Shown here piece by piece: positions 1 to 5,965 of a stretch of DNA of 5,965 nt (position 1 is the first letter of the stretch; each line of letters opens with the position of its first letter). Source of the stretch: Bacillota bacterium (GTDB lineage: Bacteria; Bacillota; Clostridia; Lachnospirales; Anaerotignaceae); contig JAUNCB010000082.1 of NCBI GenBank assembly GCA_030526765.1, forward strand, positions 1-5,965, given 5' to 3'. A program made the position numbers and the translations under genes. The notes beneath the pieces are model-generated. The model was not told the origin of the DNA. It saw only the letters and a program-made list of their open reading frames with translations, and searched no databases.

Positions 1-1
1 C

Positions 2-2815
2 TTTGATATGGGATTTATCCGTGTAAATGCTTCCCGTAAGTGCGGAATCGAAGTGAAAAATACAGTTCTGGATACCCTGGAGCTTTCCCGCTCCCTTTTG
101 CCCGAGCTGAATAAGCATAAGCTGAATCTGGTATGTGACTATCTGGGGGTATCTCTGGAGGGGCATCACAGAGCGGTAAACGATGCAGAAGCAACAGCAG
201 AGGTATTCCGTATCTTTATCGATATGCTGGTGGAGAAAAAAATCTTCCATGTGGACGATATCAATGTTTACTCCAGCAGAACCATCAATCACAGCAAACT
301 GAAGGCATACCATGCCATCATTCGGGCACAGAATTACACAGGGCTGCGGAATCTGTATGAGCTGGTATCCCTTTCCCATATTGATTATTTCGCAAGAAGA
401 CGTCCCCGTATCCCCAAAAGCGAGCTGCTGAAACGGCGGGAGGGGCTGATTCTTGGCAGTGCCTGTGAAGCGGGCGAATTATATAAGGCTTTGCTGGATC
501 ATCAGCCCACAGAGCGCATTGAAGAACTGGTCAATTTCTATGATTATCTGGAAATTCAGCCATTGGGCAACAATAAATTTATGATCGACTCCCCTAGAGT
601 GGAGAATATTCATTCCGAAGAAGATATTATTCAGATCAATAAACAGATCGTTGCATTGGCGGATCAGCATAACAAGCCTGTTGTTGCGACCTGCGATGTC
701 CATTTCATCGATCCGCAGGATGCGGCATTCCGCCGTATCATTATGGCAGCAGAGGGTTTTGATGATGCGGATAATCAGGCACCTTTGTATTTCCGTACCA
801 CAAAGGAAATGCTGAAGGAGTTTGCTTATCTGGGTGAGGAGAAGGCAAGGGAAGTTGTTATTACAAACACGAATCTGATTGCGGATCGAATTGAAAAGAT
901 CAAGCCCATCCCCGATGAAACCTTCCCTCCTAAAATCGAAGGAGCGGATGATGAGCTGCGGCAGATTTGCATGGATAAGGCCATCTCCATTTATGGAGAT
1001 CCTTTGCCGGAAATTGTAAGAGACAGGCTGGAAACAGAACTGAATTCCATTATCAGCAACGGCTATGCGGTGCTGTATATCATCGCCCAGAAACTGGTAT
1101 GGAAATCTGTGGAGGATGGCTATCTGGTGGGCTCCCGTGGCTCTGTAGGCTCCTCCTTTGCCGCGAATATGGCGGGTATCACAGAGGTAAACTCTCTGCC
1201 GCCCCATTATATTTGCCCCAACTGTAAATACTCGGATTTTGAATCCGAGACTGTAAAATCCTATGCCATGGAAGAGGCCAGCGGCTGTGATATGCCCGAT
1301 CGGGATTGTCCTGTCTGCGGACACAGGCTGAATAAGGACGGACATGATATTCCCTTCCAGACCTTCCTTGGCTTTGAAGGGGATAAGGAGCCGGATATTG
1401 ACCTGAATTTCTCCGGTGACTATCAGCAGAGAGCCCATGCCTATACGGAAGAGCTATTCGGGAAGGGCAAGGTATTCAAGGCAGGCACCATTGGTACCCT
1501 GGCGGATAAAACAGCCTATGGCTTTGTCAGAAAGTATTTTGATGCCAGAGAGATGAAGCCTCACAATGCAGAGGTGCAGCGTCTGACGGATGGCTGTACC
1601 GGTGTGAAGCGTACCACAGGACAGCATCCGGGGGGGCTTATGGTCGTTCCCAGTGACCATGATATTCATGAGTTCTGTCCGATTCAGCGTCCTGCCAATG
1701 ATGTGAACTCCGCCGTTACAACGACCCATTTCGACTATCATTCCATTTCAGGCCGTCTTCTGAAGCTTGACCTGCTGGGGCACGACGATCCTACCGTAAT
1801 CCGTATGCTGTATGACCTGACAGGCGTGAACCCCCAGACGGTTCCCCTTGGAGATCCCGAAACCATGTCTCTTTTTGAATCCCCGAAAGCATTGGGGGTA
1901 ACAGAAGAGGATATCAACTGTAAAACAGGTACGCTGGGTATCCCAGAATTCGGCACAAAATTCGTTCGAGGAATGCTGATCGATACAAAGCCAAAGACCT
2001 TTGCAGACCTTTTGCGTATTTCCGGTCTGTCGCACGGTACGGATGTTTGGCTGGGAAATGCCCAGACCCTCATTGAAAATGGAACCATCACACTGAAGGA
2101 AACCATTTCCACCCGTGACAGTATCATGATCTATCTGATCAATAAGGGTGTGGATAAAAAGAAATCCTTTAAGATCATGGAAAAGGTAAGAAAAGGGAAG
2201 GGACTGACAGAGGAGGATATTGCTGATATGAAGGCATCCAATGTGCCGGATTGGTATATCGAATCCTGTCAGAAGATCAAATATATGTTCCCGAAGGCCC
2301 ACGCAGCGGCTTATGTTATGATGGCATTCCGTATTGCATATTTTAAGATCAACTATCCCGAAGCCTATTATGCATCCTATTTCTCTGTTCGTGCCTGTGA
2401 TGATTTCGATTATTCCTGTATGTGCAGGGGGATCGATGTGGCAAAGGAAGCCATCAAGGAGATCCATGCAAAGGGGCAGGAGGCAACGGCAAAGGATAAA
2501 AGTAAACAGACGGTTCTGGAAATCGTTGTGGAATTTTATGCCAGAGGCTTCCGCTTTGTACCCATTGACCTGTATCGCTCCGATGCAAGGAATTTCCAGA
2601 TCACAGAAGAAGGCCTTTTGCCTCCTTTCAGTTCTTTACAGGGACTTGGTGTCAATGCGGCACAGAGTATCGTGGAAGGGCGGAAAGATGGGGAATTCCA
2701 TACCATTGAGGAATTGAAGGAGCGTACCTCCTTAGGTCGTTCTCTGATCGATATGCTGAAGGAAAACGGCGTGCTGGATGGCATTCCGGAAACAAATCAG
2801 CTTACTTTGTTCTGA
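2..2815 (+). CDS. polC: DNA polymerase III PolC-type, alpha subunit with proofreading exonuclease (5' partial)
   Basis: This is the replicative polymerase of low-GC Gram-positives; it synthesises DNA at the fork and proofreads 3'-5'. The frame is open from the window edge, and about 938 of a usual ~1430-1470 residues are present; the N-terminal region, first PHP part and Exo I motif lie upstream. Numbering from the Met at nt 8: the preceding Phe-Asp is the Exo II Asp, and the Exo III motif HxAxxD has H54 and D59. The second PHP part follows (about 85-260, with VATCDVHF around H232). The polymerase core shows GSRGSVGSS (375-383), a zinc site C403/C406 and C434/C437, and the catalytic Asp triad D463 and D465 (PDIDLNF) plus D588 (LKLDLLGHDD). 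The last residues, QLTLF, match the beta-clamp binding motif. All visible key residues are intact and there is no frameshift. A terminator follows within 10 nt, so polC ends its transcript here. Identification is near certain. Confidence 0.98.
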   Translation, partial: FDMGFIRVNASRKCGIEVKNTVLDTLELSRSLLPELNKHKLNLVCDYLGVSLEGHHRAVNDAEATAEVFRIFIDMLVEKKIFHVDDINVYSSRTINHSKLKAYHAIIRAQNYTGLRNLYELVSLSHIDYFARRRPRIPKSELLKRREGLILGSACEAGELYKALLDHQPTERIEELVNFYDYLEIQPLGNNKFMIDSPRVENIHSEEDIIQINKQIVALADQHNKPVVATCDVHFIDPQDAAFRRIIMAAEGFDDADNQAPLYFRTTKEMLKEFAYLGEEKAREVVITNTNLIADRIEKIKPIPDETFPPKIEGADDELRQICMDKAISIYGDPLPEIVRDRLETELNSIISNGYAVLYIIAQKLVWKSVEDGYLVGSRGSVGSSFAANMAGITEVNSLPPHYICPNCKYSDFESETVKSYAMEEASGCDMPDRDCPVCGHRLNKDGHDIPFQTFLGFEGDKEPDIDLNFSGDYQQRAHAYTEELFGKGKVFKAGTIGTLADKTAYGFVRKYFDAREMKPHNAEVQRLTDGCTGVKRTTGQHPGGLMVVPSDHDIHEFCPIQRPANDVNSAVTTTHFDYHSISGRLLKLDLLGHDDPTVIRMLYDLTGVNPQTVPLGDPETMSLFESPKALGVTEEDINCKTGTLGIPEFGTKFVRGMLIDTKPKTFADLLRISGLSHGTDVWLGNAQTLIENGTITLKETISTRDSIMIYLINKGVDKKKSFKIMEKVRKGKGLTEEDIADMKASNVPDWYIESCQKIKYMFPKAHAAAYVMMAFRIAYFKINYPEAYYASYFSVRACDDFDYSCMCRGIDVAKEAIKEIHAKGQEATAKDKSKQTVLEIVVEFYARGFRFVPIDLYRSDARNFQITEEGLLPPFSSLQGLGVNAAQSIVEGRKDGEFHTIEELKERTSLGRSLIDMLKENGVLDGIPETNQLTLF

Positions 2816-2820
2816 ATCTG

Positions 2821-2854
2821 AAAACAGCAGTTTTTTAAAAACTGCTGTTTTTTT
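2821..2854 (+). terminator. Rho-independent terminator of polC
   Basis: The hairpin begins 5 nt after the polC stop codon. The arm AAAACAGCAGTTTT at 2821-2834 pairs with its complement ending at 2851, around a loop of about 3 nt. A run of seven T (2848-2854) forms the tail, with its first four also able to extend the stem. On the minus strand the tail is only four T and these lie inside the stem, so it should work mainly for polC. Confidence 0.9.
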
Positions 2855-2858
2855 ATGC

Positions 2859-2894
2859 AAAAAAAGAAAGACTCGCAGCAGGGCGAATCTTTCT
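2859..2894 (-). terminator. Rho-independent terminator of the DUF1836 gene
   Basis: Read on the minus strand, a 12-bp stem (2894-2883 with 2876-2865) with a six-base loop is followed by a run of T (complement of the A run 2864-2859). It starts 12 nt after the stop codon of the minus-strand gene. The one imperfect pair, 2872/2887, is a G-U wobble in the minus-strand RNA but a C/A mismatch in the plus-strand RNA. No T run follows on the plus strand. Both points fix its direction. Confidence 0.85.
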
Positions 2895-2906
2895 ATTGTA
2901 TTTGCT

Positions 2907-3488
2907 TTAAAAATAGGAATCCAGTGCCTTTTCTGCAAGGCGTTTTTCTTCATTGGCACGAATAACAAGTGCCAGTGTGACCATGATACGCTTCATTTCA
3001 TCATTCTGAAACTCTACGATATTTTCTCTGCCATAATAGGATTCATCGGGCTTGCCCTCTGCAGAGTCTGCCAGATATTTCTGCGTGGATTTCTGCAGTG
3101 CGACAAAGCCTCTGTAGATCAGCTCGATCTGTTTTTCCTGTTTGTTCTTATCGGGCTCCCGCAAAGCGGAATCAAAAAGAACACCGATATCTTTAATGGA
3201 GAGGATAGATTTCAGATGATAGATCATGATCAGCAGCATCAGATGGCTGCGGGTATACTTTTTCTTCAGCGGAGGCGGAAAAATCTTTGCCTTTGTATAG
3301 TTATTGATCATTGTTTTGGTCAGAACCTTATCCTGCTCATTGCGTTTATACTGAGATAGCCCCTTATCCATAAAGGTCGTAACCTGATCCATGTATAAAT
3401 CAATGTTTGGAATATCGTCGATCTCGATTATATCAGATGAACGGATCTGAGCGGCAAATTTATCCACCATCTCCTGAAATGTGTTCAT
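2907..3488 (-). CDS. DUF1836 family protein, possible MerR-like DNA-binding regulator
   Basis: A 193-residue soluble, mostly helical protein that I recognise as DUF1836, a family common in Bacillota with no firm function. The recognisable core runs from about residue 25 (IPNIDLYMDQVTTFM) through 56-83, where LTKTMINNYTKAKIFPPP followed by KKKYTRSHL resembles the helix-turn-helix and wing of MerR proteins (compare 'RYYEKEGLLPP'). A regulatory DNA-binding role is inference from that resemblance and from its divergent position beside trhA. The C-terminal third is charged and helical and may dimerise or sense a signal. No signal peptide or membrane segment is seen. The start at 3488 is chosen over the in-frame ATG at 3530 because GAGGTG sits 6 nt upstream of it, whereas 3530 has no ribosome binding site and lies almost on the predicted transcription start. 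The family call is fairly sure; the function is not. Confidence 0.85.
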   Translation of the reverse strand: MNTFQEMVDKFAAQIRSSDIIEIDDIPNIDLYMDQVTTFMDKGLSQYKRNEQDKVLTKTMINNYTKAKIFPPPLKKKYTRSHLMLLIMIYHLKSILSIKDIGVLFDSALREPDKNKQEKQIELIYRGFVALQKSTQKYLADSAEGKPDESYYGRENIVEFQNDEMKRIMVTLALVIRANEEKRLAEKALDSYF

Positions 3489-3493
3489 ATTAT

Positions 3494-3500
3494 TCACCTC
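3494..3500 (-). promoter_or_regulatory. Ribosome binding site that decides the DUF1836 start
   Basis: On the minus strand GAGGTGA precedes the ATG at 3488, with 6 nt between GAGGTG and the start codon. The longer alternative start at 3530 has only a weak purine stretch in front of it, so the 193-residue product is preferred over 207. Confidence 0.8.
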
Positions 3501-3540
3501 GGACTGGAAAGAATTGGAATACAGTTTCATTATTCTCTAT

Positions 3541-3569
3541 ATTATATAGTATTTTAAACTAGGTAGCAA
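3541..3569 (-). promoter_or_regulatory. Sigma-A type promoter for the DUF1836 gene
   Basis: On the minus strand TTGCTA (3569-3564, 4 of 6 matches to TTGACA) is separated by exactly 17 nt from a perfect TATAAT (3546-3541). Transcription would begin near 3534, giving a leader of about 45 nt before the start at 3488. The -10 box overlaps one copy of a TTATATAGTAT repeat found again at 3631, a possible operator. Confidence 0.6.
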
Positions 3570-3650
3570 GATATTGTCATTTTTTTCTATTGAAATAAGA
3601 AGGATAATATGATAGTATATCAATAATTCGTTATATAGTATCAAATACTA
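3542..3650. repeat. Repeated ATAGTAT elements and a small palindrome in the divergent control region
   Basis: ATAGTAT occurs at 3546-3552, 3612-3618 and 3635-3641. The first and third copies are part of an identical 11-mer, TTATATAGTAT, at 3542-3552 and 3631-3641. The third copy opens a perfect inverted repeat, TAGTAT-CAA-ATACTA (3636-3650). Two copies overlap predicted -10 boxes, one for each divergent gene. They could be operator sites for a dimeric regulator. The gap is very AT-rich, however, so some of this may reflect composition and -10 box similarity. Confidence 0.45.
3590..3618 (+). promoter_or_regulatory. Probable promoter for trhA with extended -10
   Basis: TTGAAA (3590-3595) is spaced 17 nt from TAGTAT (3613-3618), which is preceded by TGA, an extended -10 (TGn). 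The predicted start near 3625 leaves a leader of about 49 nt containing the TAGTAT-CAA-ATACTA palindrome. The -10 itself matches only 4 of 6 positions, so the call rests on the spacing and the TG element. Confidence 0.5.
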
Positions 3651-3673
3651 CATGTCATGGAGGTTGTGTCATT

Positions 3674-4339
3674 ATGGAAATGGTGCTGACAAAAAAAGAA
3701 AAAATATGGGTAAGAGATCCCCTCAGTGCGCTGACACATTTTATCGGCTTTTTGATGGTACTCCCTGCGGCGGTCGGTATGCTGCAGCTTTGTGATACAG
3801 GCAGGGAAATGGCGGCATTTTTGATTTTCAGTTTTTCTCTTATGCTGCTGTATGGTGCCAGTACCATATATCATACCCTTTGTCTTTCTGCGGAAAAAAT
3901 TGCCTTCCTGCGGCGGATCGATCATATGATGATTTTTGTACTCATCGCAGGAACCTATACACCGGTTTGTCTGCTTACACTGGAAGGGAAATGGGGCACC
4001 ATCCTTTTGGCGGCGATCTGGAGCATTGCCATCGCAGGGATGTTTATGAAGATTTTCTGGATGGGCGCACCCAGATGGCTTTCCACCATGATCTATGTGG
4101 TGATGGGCTGGCTTTCTGTTACTGCCTTTGTGCCTCTTTTGCATGCAGTCGGCTGGAGTGGGTTTTTCCTTCTTCTGACAGGCGGCATTGCCTATACGGT
4201 CGGTGCATTGATCTATGGGCTGAAAAAACCGAATCTCGCCTTTTTGAAAGGCTTCGGCTTTCATGAGATATTTCATGTTTTTGTTATGATCGGTACGGCA
4301 TTTCATATTCTCTTTATGTTTCTGTTTGTTTTATCTTAA
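3674..4339 (+). CDS. trhA: Hemolysin III / TrhA (YqfA) family seven-helix membrane protein
   Basis: A 221-residue integral membrane protein of the hemolysin III branch of the PAQR superfamily, near the usual family length. A short positive N-terminus is followed by seven predicted helices: roughly 19-40, 47-67, 82-103, 107-128, 136-156, 163-182 and 197-219. The PAQR metal-site residues are all present with family spacing: S63 and H67 (YGASTIYH), D83 (RRIDHMMIF) and H197/H201 (HEIFH); H22 and H211 are further conserved-looking histidines. In eukaryotic PAQRs this site holds zinc. Bacterial members are linked to membrane energetics and lipid homeostasis, and the hemolysin name is historical, so toxicity should not be assumed. 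GGAGG (3659-3663) lies 10 nt before the ATG. It diverges from the DUF1836 gene and appears to be a single-gene transcript ending at the hairpin near 4392-4425. The family call is sure; the substrate is unknown. Confidence 0.93.
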   Translation: MEMVLTKKEKIWVRDPLSALTHFIGFLMVLPAAVGMLQLCDTGREMAAFLIFSFSLMLLYGASTIYHTLCLSAEKIAFLRRIDHMMIFVLIAGTYTPVCLLTLEGKWGTILLAAIWSIAIAGMFMKIFWMGAPRWLSTMIYVVMGWLSVTAFVPLLHAVGWSGFFLLLTGGIAYTVGALIYGLKKPNLAFLKGFGFHEIFHVFVMIGTAFHILFMFLFVLS

Positions 4340-4357
4340 AATATCCAGCTGAATTCA

Positions 4358-4385
4358 TTGACAATCAGGTAGATTGTGTTAAACT
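4358..4385 (+). promoter_or_regulatory. Promoter upstream of the ABC exporter gene
   Basis: A perfect TTGACA (4358-4363) is followed after 16 nt by TAAACT (4380-4385, 4 of 6 matches), with TGT directly before it as an extended -10. Transcription would start near 4392, right at the first base of the hairpin terminator. It is the only good promoter seen in front of the exporter gene. Confidence 0.6.
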
Positions 4386-4391
4386 AAAACT

Positions 4392-4425
4392 GTTGGGCAT
4401 CATCCCTTGATGCCTGACTTTTTTT
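4392..4425 (+). terminator. Rho-independent terminator, downstream of trhA and in the exporter leader
   Basis: The core stem GGCATCA (4396-4402) pairs with TGATGCC (4408-4414) around the five-base loop TCCCT. Two G-U pairs, one T-A pair and one G-C pair extend it outward to 4392/4418, giving 11 bp. Seven T follow (4419-4425). It can end the trhA transcript. Because it also lies between the predicted promoter and the exporter start codon, it may act as an attenuator. Confidence 0.85.
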
Positions 4426-4451
4426 AATGGATATGATTAAGAGGTGACGGA

Positions 4452-5965
4452 ATGAAGGATGTTCTGAATTATTTAAAACCCTATAAAAATATGGCGATTT
4501 TGGCACCGATCATGATGCTATTGGAGGTTGCTGCCGAGTTATCCATGCCGAAGATCATGACCTATCTCATTGACATTGGGGTAGGCGGCGGAGATACGGC
4601 TTTGATCTGGAAACTGGGGATTTTGATGGTAGTAATCTCTATCATTGGTATTATAGGCGGTATCGGCTGTCTGATCTTTGCAGCCATCGCCAGCCAGAAA
4701 ACGGGTACAGATCTGAGAAGGGCGGCCTTTGCAAAAATACAGACCTTTTCCTTCCATAATATTGATACCTTTTCCACGCCTTCCCTCATCACAAGGCTGA
4801 CCAATGATATTACCCAGATCCAGCTTGTGATCATGATGTGCCTGCGGATGATGGTGCGCTCGCCCTTACTTTGCGTAGGCAGTATCATTATGGCATTCAG
4901 CATCAACAGCAAAATTGCTCTGATGTTTCTTTCCGTTGTGGTTTTACTGACCGTTGCCGTGGTTCTCATCCTGCGGATCGCTATGCCGAAATTTAAGCTG
5001 GTACAGGAAAAACTGGATAAGGTAAATACGGTCATGCGGGAGTGTCTGGCGGGGATTCGTGTCGTAAAGGCCTTTGTTCGAAAGGAATATGAAACAGAGA
5101 AATTTTCCGATGTAAATACAGATTATAAGAATACCACCATCAGTGCCTTTAAAATCATGATGCTGATGATGCCTGTTATGATGATCCTGGTAAACGGAAC
5201 GATCATCGCCATCCTCTGGTTTGGTGGATTACAGGCAAAGGCGGGTGTAATGAATGTGGAAGAAATCATGGCATGCATCACCTATCTGATGCAGATGATG
5301 ATGGCAACCATGATGATGGCAATGAATTTCATGTTCATTTCCAGAGCAAAAATATCTGCAGACCGTGTCATGGAAATTATCCACGCAGAGGTGGACATTA
5401 CCAACCCTGCAGAGCCGAAGCTTCCTGCGGAGAGAAAGGGCAGAGTGGAATATCAGAAGGTATCCTTCCGCTATAAAATGGGCAGCGGCGATGCAGTGCT
5501 GGAGGACATCAGTTTTACGGCAGAGCCGGGGGAAACCATCGGTATCCTCGGGGAAACAGGCTCCGGTAAATCTACTTTGGTAAACCTGCTGCCTCGTCTT
5601 TATGATGTTACAGAAGGGCAGATCCTGCTGGATGGGGTAGATGTAAGGGAGTATTCCATAAAAAATCTCAGACAGCGTGTAGCCGTTGTTCTGCAGGAAA
5701 CCATTCTCTTTTCGGGTACCATTCGGGATAATATCCGCTGGGGAAAATCCGATGCCACAGAGGAGGAGATCATTGCGGCGGCAAAGGCTGCACAGGCCCA
5801 TGATTTTATCATGGAGCTGCCCGATCAGTATGATACAGAACTGGGGCAGCGGGGTGTCAATGTTTCCGGCGGGCAGAAGCAGCGTATTTCCATTGCAAGG
5901 GCACTGATCCAGAAGCCCGATATCATCATTTTTGACGACAGCACCAGTGCTGTAGACTCGCTGAC
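4452..5965 (+). CDS. ABC exporter half-transporter, degenerate subunit of a heterodimer (3' partial)
   Basis: A type IV (B-family) ABC exporter with an N-terminal membrane domain fused to an ATPase domain; 504 residues are in the window and about 75, including the H-loop, lie beyond. GAGGTG (4441-4446) is 5 nt before the ATG. Six membrane helices are likely (about 14-38, 52-78, 130-150, 155-175, 236-260, 273-298). The ATPase shows Walker A GETGSGKST (367-375, K373), the Q-loop Q415 in VLQETILFSG, the signature VSGGQ (471-475) and Walker B IIIFD with D495. The next residue is D496 where the catalytic Glu is expected (DDSTSAVD). That swap marks the non-catalytic half of heterodimers such as TM287/288, BmrCD and LmrCD, so a canonical partner gene should follow. 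Relatives export drugs, peptides or lipids; the substrate cannot be told here. TM5 and TM6 are unusually rich in Met. Confidence 0.93.
   Translation, partial: MKDVLNYLKPYKNMAILAPIMMLLEVAAELSMPKIMTYLIDIGVGGGDTALIWKLGILMVVISIIGIIGGIGCLIFAAIASQKTGTDLRRAAFAKIQTFSFHNIDTFSTPSLITRLTNDITQIQLVIMMCLRMMVRSPLLCVGSIIMAFSINSKIALMFLSVVVLLTVAVVLILRIAMPKFKLVQEKLDKVNTVMRECLAGIRVVKAFVRKEYETEKFSDVNTDYKNTTISAFKIMMLMMPVMMILVNGTIIAILWFGGLQAKAGVMNVEEIMACITYLMQMMMATMMMAMNFMFISRAKISADRVMEIIHAEVDITNPAEPKLPAERKGRVEYQKVSFRYKMGSGDAVLEDISFTAEPGETIGILGETGSGKSTLVNLLPRLYDVTEGQILLDGVDVREYSIKNLRQRVAVVLQETILFSGTIRDNIRWGKSDATEEEIIAAAKAAQAHDFIMELPDQYDTELGQRGVNVSGGQKQRISIARALIQKPDIIIFDDSTSAVDSL

Noticed and set aside
1202..1325. 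Four-cysteine cluster in polC as a possible inserted zinc-finger domain
   Set aside because: The C403/C406 and C434/C437 cluster is the normal structural zinc site of PolC, directly before the catalytic palm, not an insertion.
479..1438. 319-codon open frame on the minus strand inside polC
   Set aside because: It lies wholly antisense to intact, strongly conserved polC. Its translation looks like no family I know and is rich in Ile, Cys and His in the manner of a reverse-strand shadow.
1748..2467. 239-codon open frame on the minus strand inside polC
   Set aside because: Antisense to the conserved polymerase core, with no recognisable domain; other unsupported antisense frames overlap the same stretch.
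2778..3359. 193-codon open frame on the plus strand
   Set aside because: It starts inside the end of polC, runs through both terminators and is antisense to the DUF1836 gene. A transcript would have to cross the polC terminator.
3574..3608. TTGTCA (3574-3579) with GATAAT (3603-3608) as a promoter for trhA
   Set aside because: Each box matches 5 of 6 positions, but the spacer is 23 nt, too long for a normal sigma-A promoter; TTGAAA with the extended TAGTAT box fits better.
3641..4306. 221-codon open frame on the minus strand opposite trhA
   Set aside because: Antisense to a clear seven-helix protein with all metal-site residues. The Cys, His and Lys-rich product is what the reverse of membrane helices encodes.
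4365..4417. TCAGG (4365-4369) pairing with CCTGA (4413-4417) as an antiterminator
   Set aside because: Only five base pairs, and the 5' half would be present only in read-through transcripts from trhA, not in RNA from the predicted promoter.
5229..5801. 190-codon minus-strand frame and several shorter frames within the exporter gene
   Set aside because: The plus-strand frame from 4452 is continuous and carries every ABC motif in order; the others are shadows without domains.

Overview
The window looks like ordinary chromosomal sequence from a Gram-positive anaerobe of the Clostridia (Bacillota). The main reason is a PolC-type replicative DNA polymerase, which is typical of low-GC Gram-positives. 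A DUF1836 protein, a hemolysin-III/PAQR membrane protein and a 'DDS' type heterodimeric ABC exporter half point the same way. The genus cannot be named from sequence alone. I found no RNA gene, CRISPR array, insertion sequence or prophage.

Layout: (1) Positions 2-2815 (+) hold the C-terminal two thirds of polC, entering inside the proofreading exonuclease domain and ending with a sliding-clamp binding tail. (2) The convergent gap 2816-2906 holds two hairpin terminators side by side, one facing each way. (3) Positions 2907-3488 (-) encode a DUF1836 protein, possibly a DNA-binding regulator. (4) The AT-rich divergent gap 3489-3673 holds a recognisable promoter for each flanking gene plus repeated ATAGTAT elements and a small palindrome. 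(5) Positions 3674-4339 (+) encode a seven-helix hemolysin III/TrhA family protein with the full PAQR metal-site residues. (6) The gap 4340-4451 holds a good promoter followed at once by a strong hairpin terminator. (7) From 4452 to the window end (+) lies a half-size ABC exporter subunit, cut off about 75 residues before its expected end.

How the genes relate: polC is replication machinery and appears transcriptionally closed off by its terminator. The DUF1836 gene and trhA are divergent and share a control region, so the DUF1836 product could regulate itself and trhA; this is inference. The ABC subunit has Asp in place of the catalytic Glu after Walker B, the hallmark of the degenerate half of heterodimeric exporters (TM287, BmrC and LmrC type). 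A partner gene with a canonical site is therefore expected just beyond the window. The promoter-then-terminator order ahead of the exporter suggests possible transcription attenuation.

No clearly new system is visible. The most useful leads are the exporter leader, the repeats in the divergent control region and the uncharacterised DUF1836 protein.
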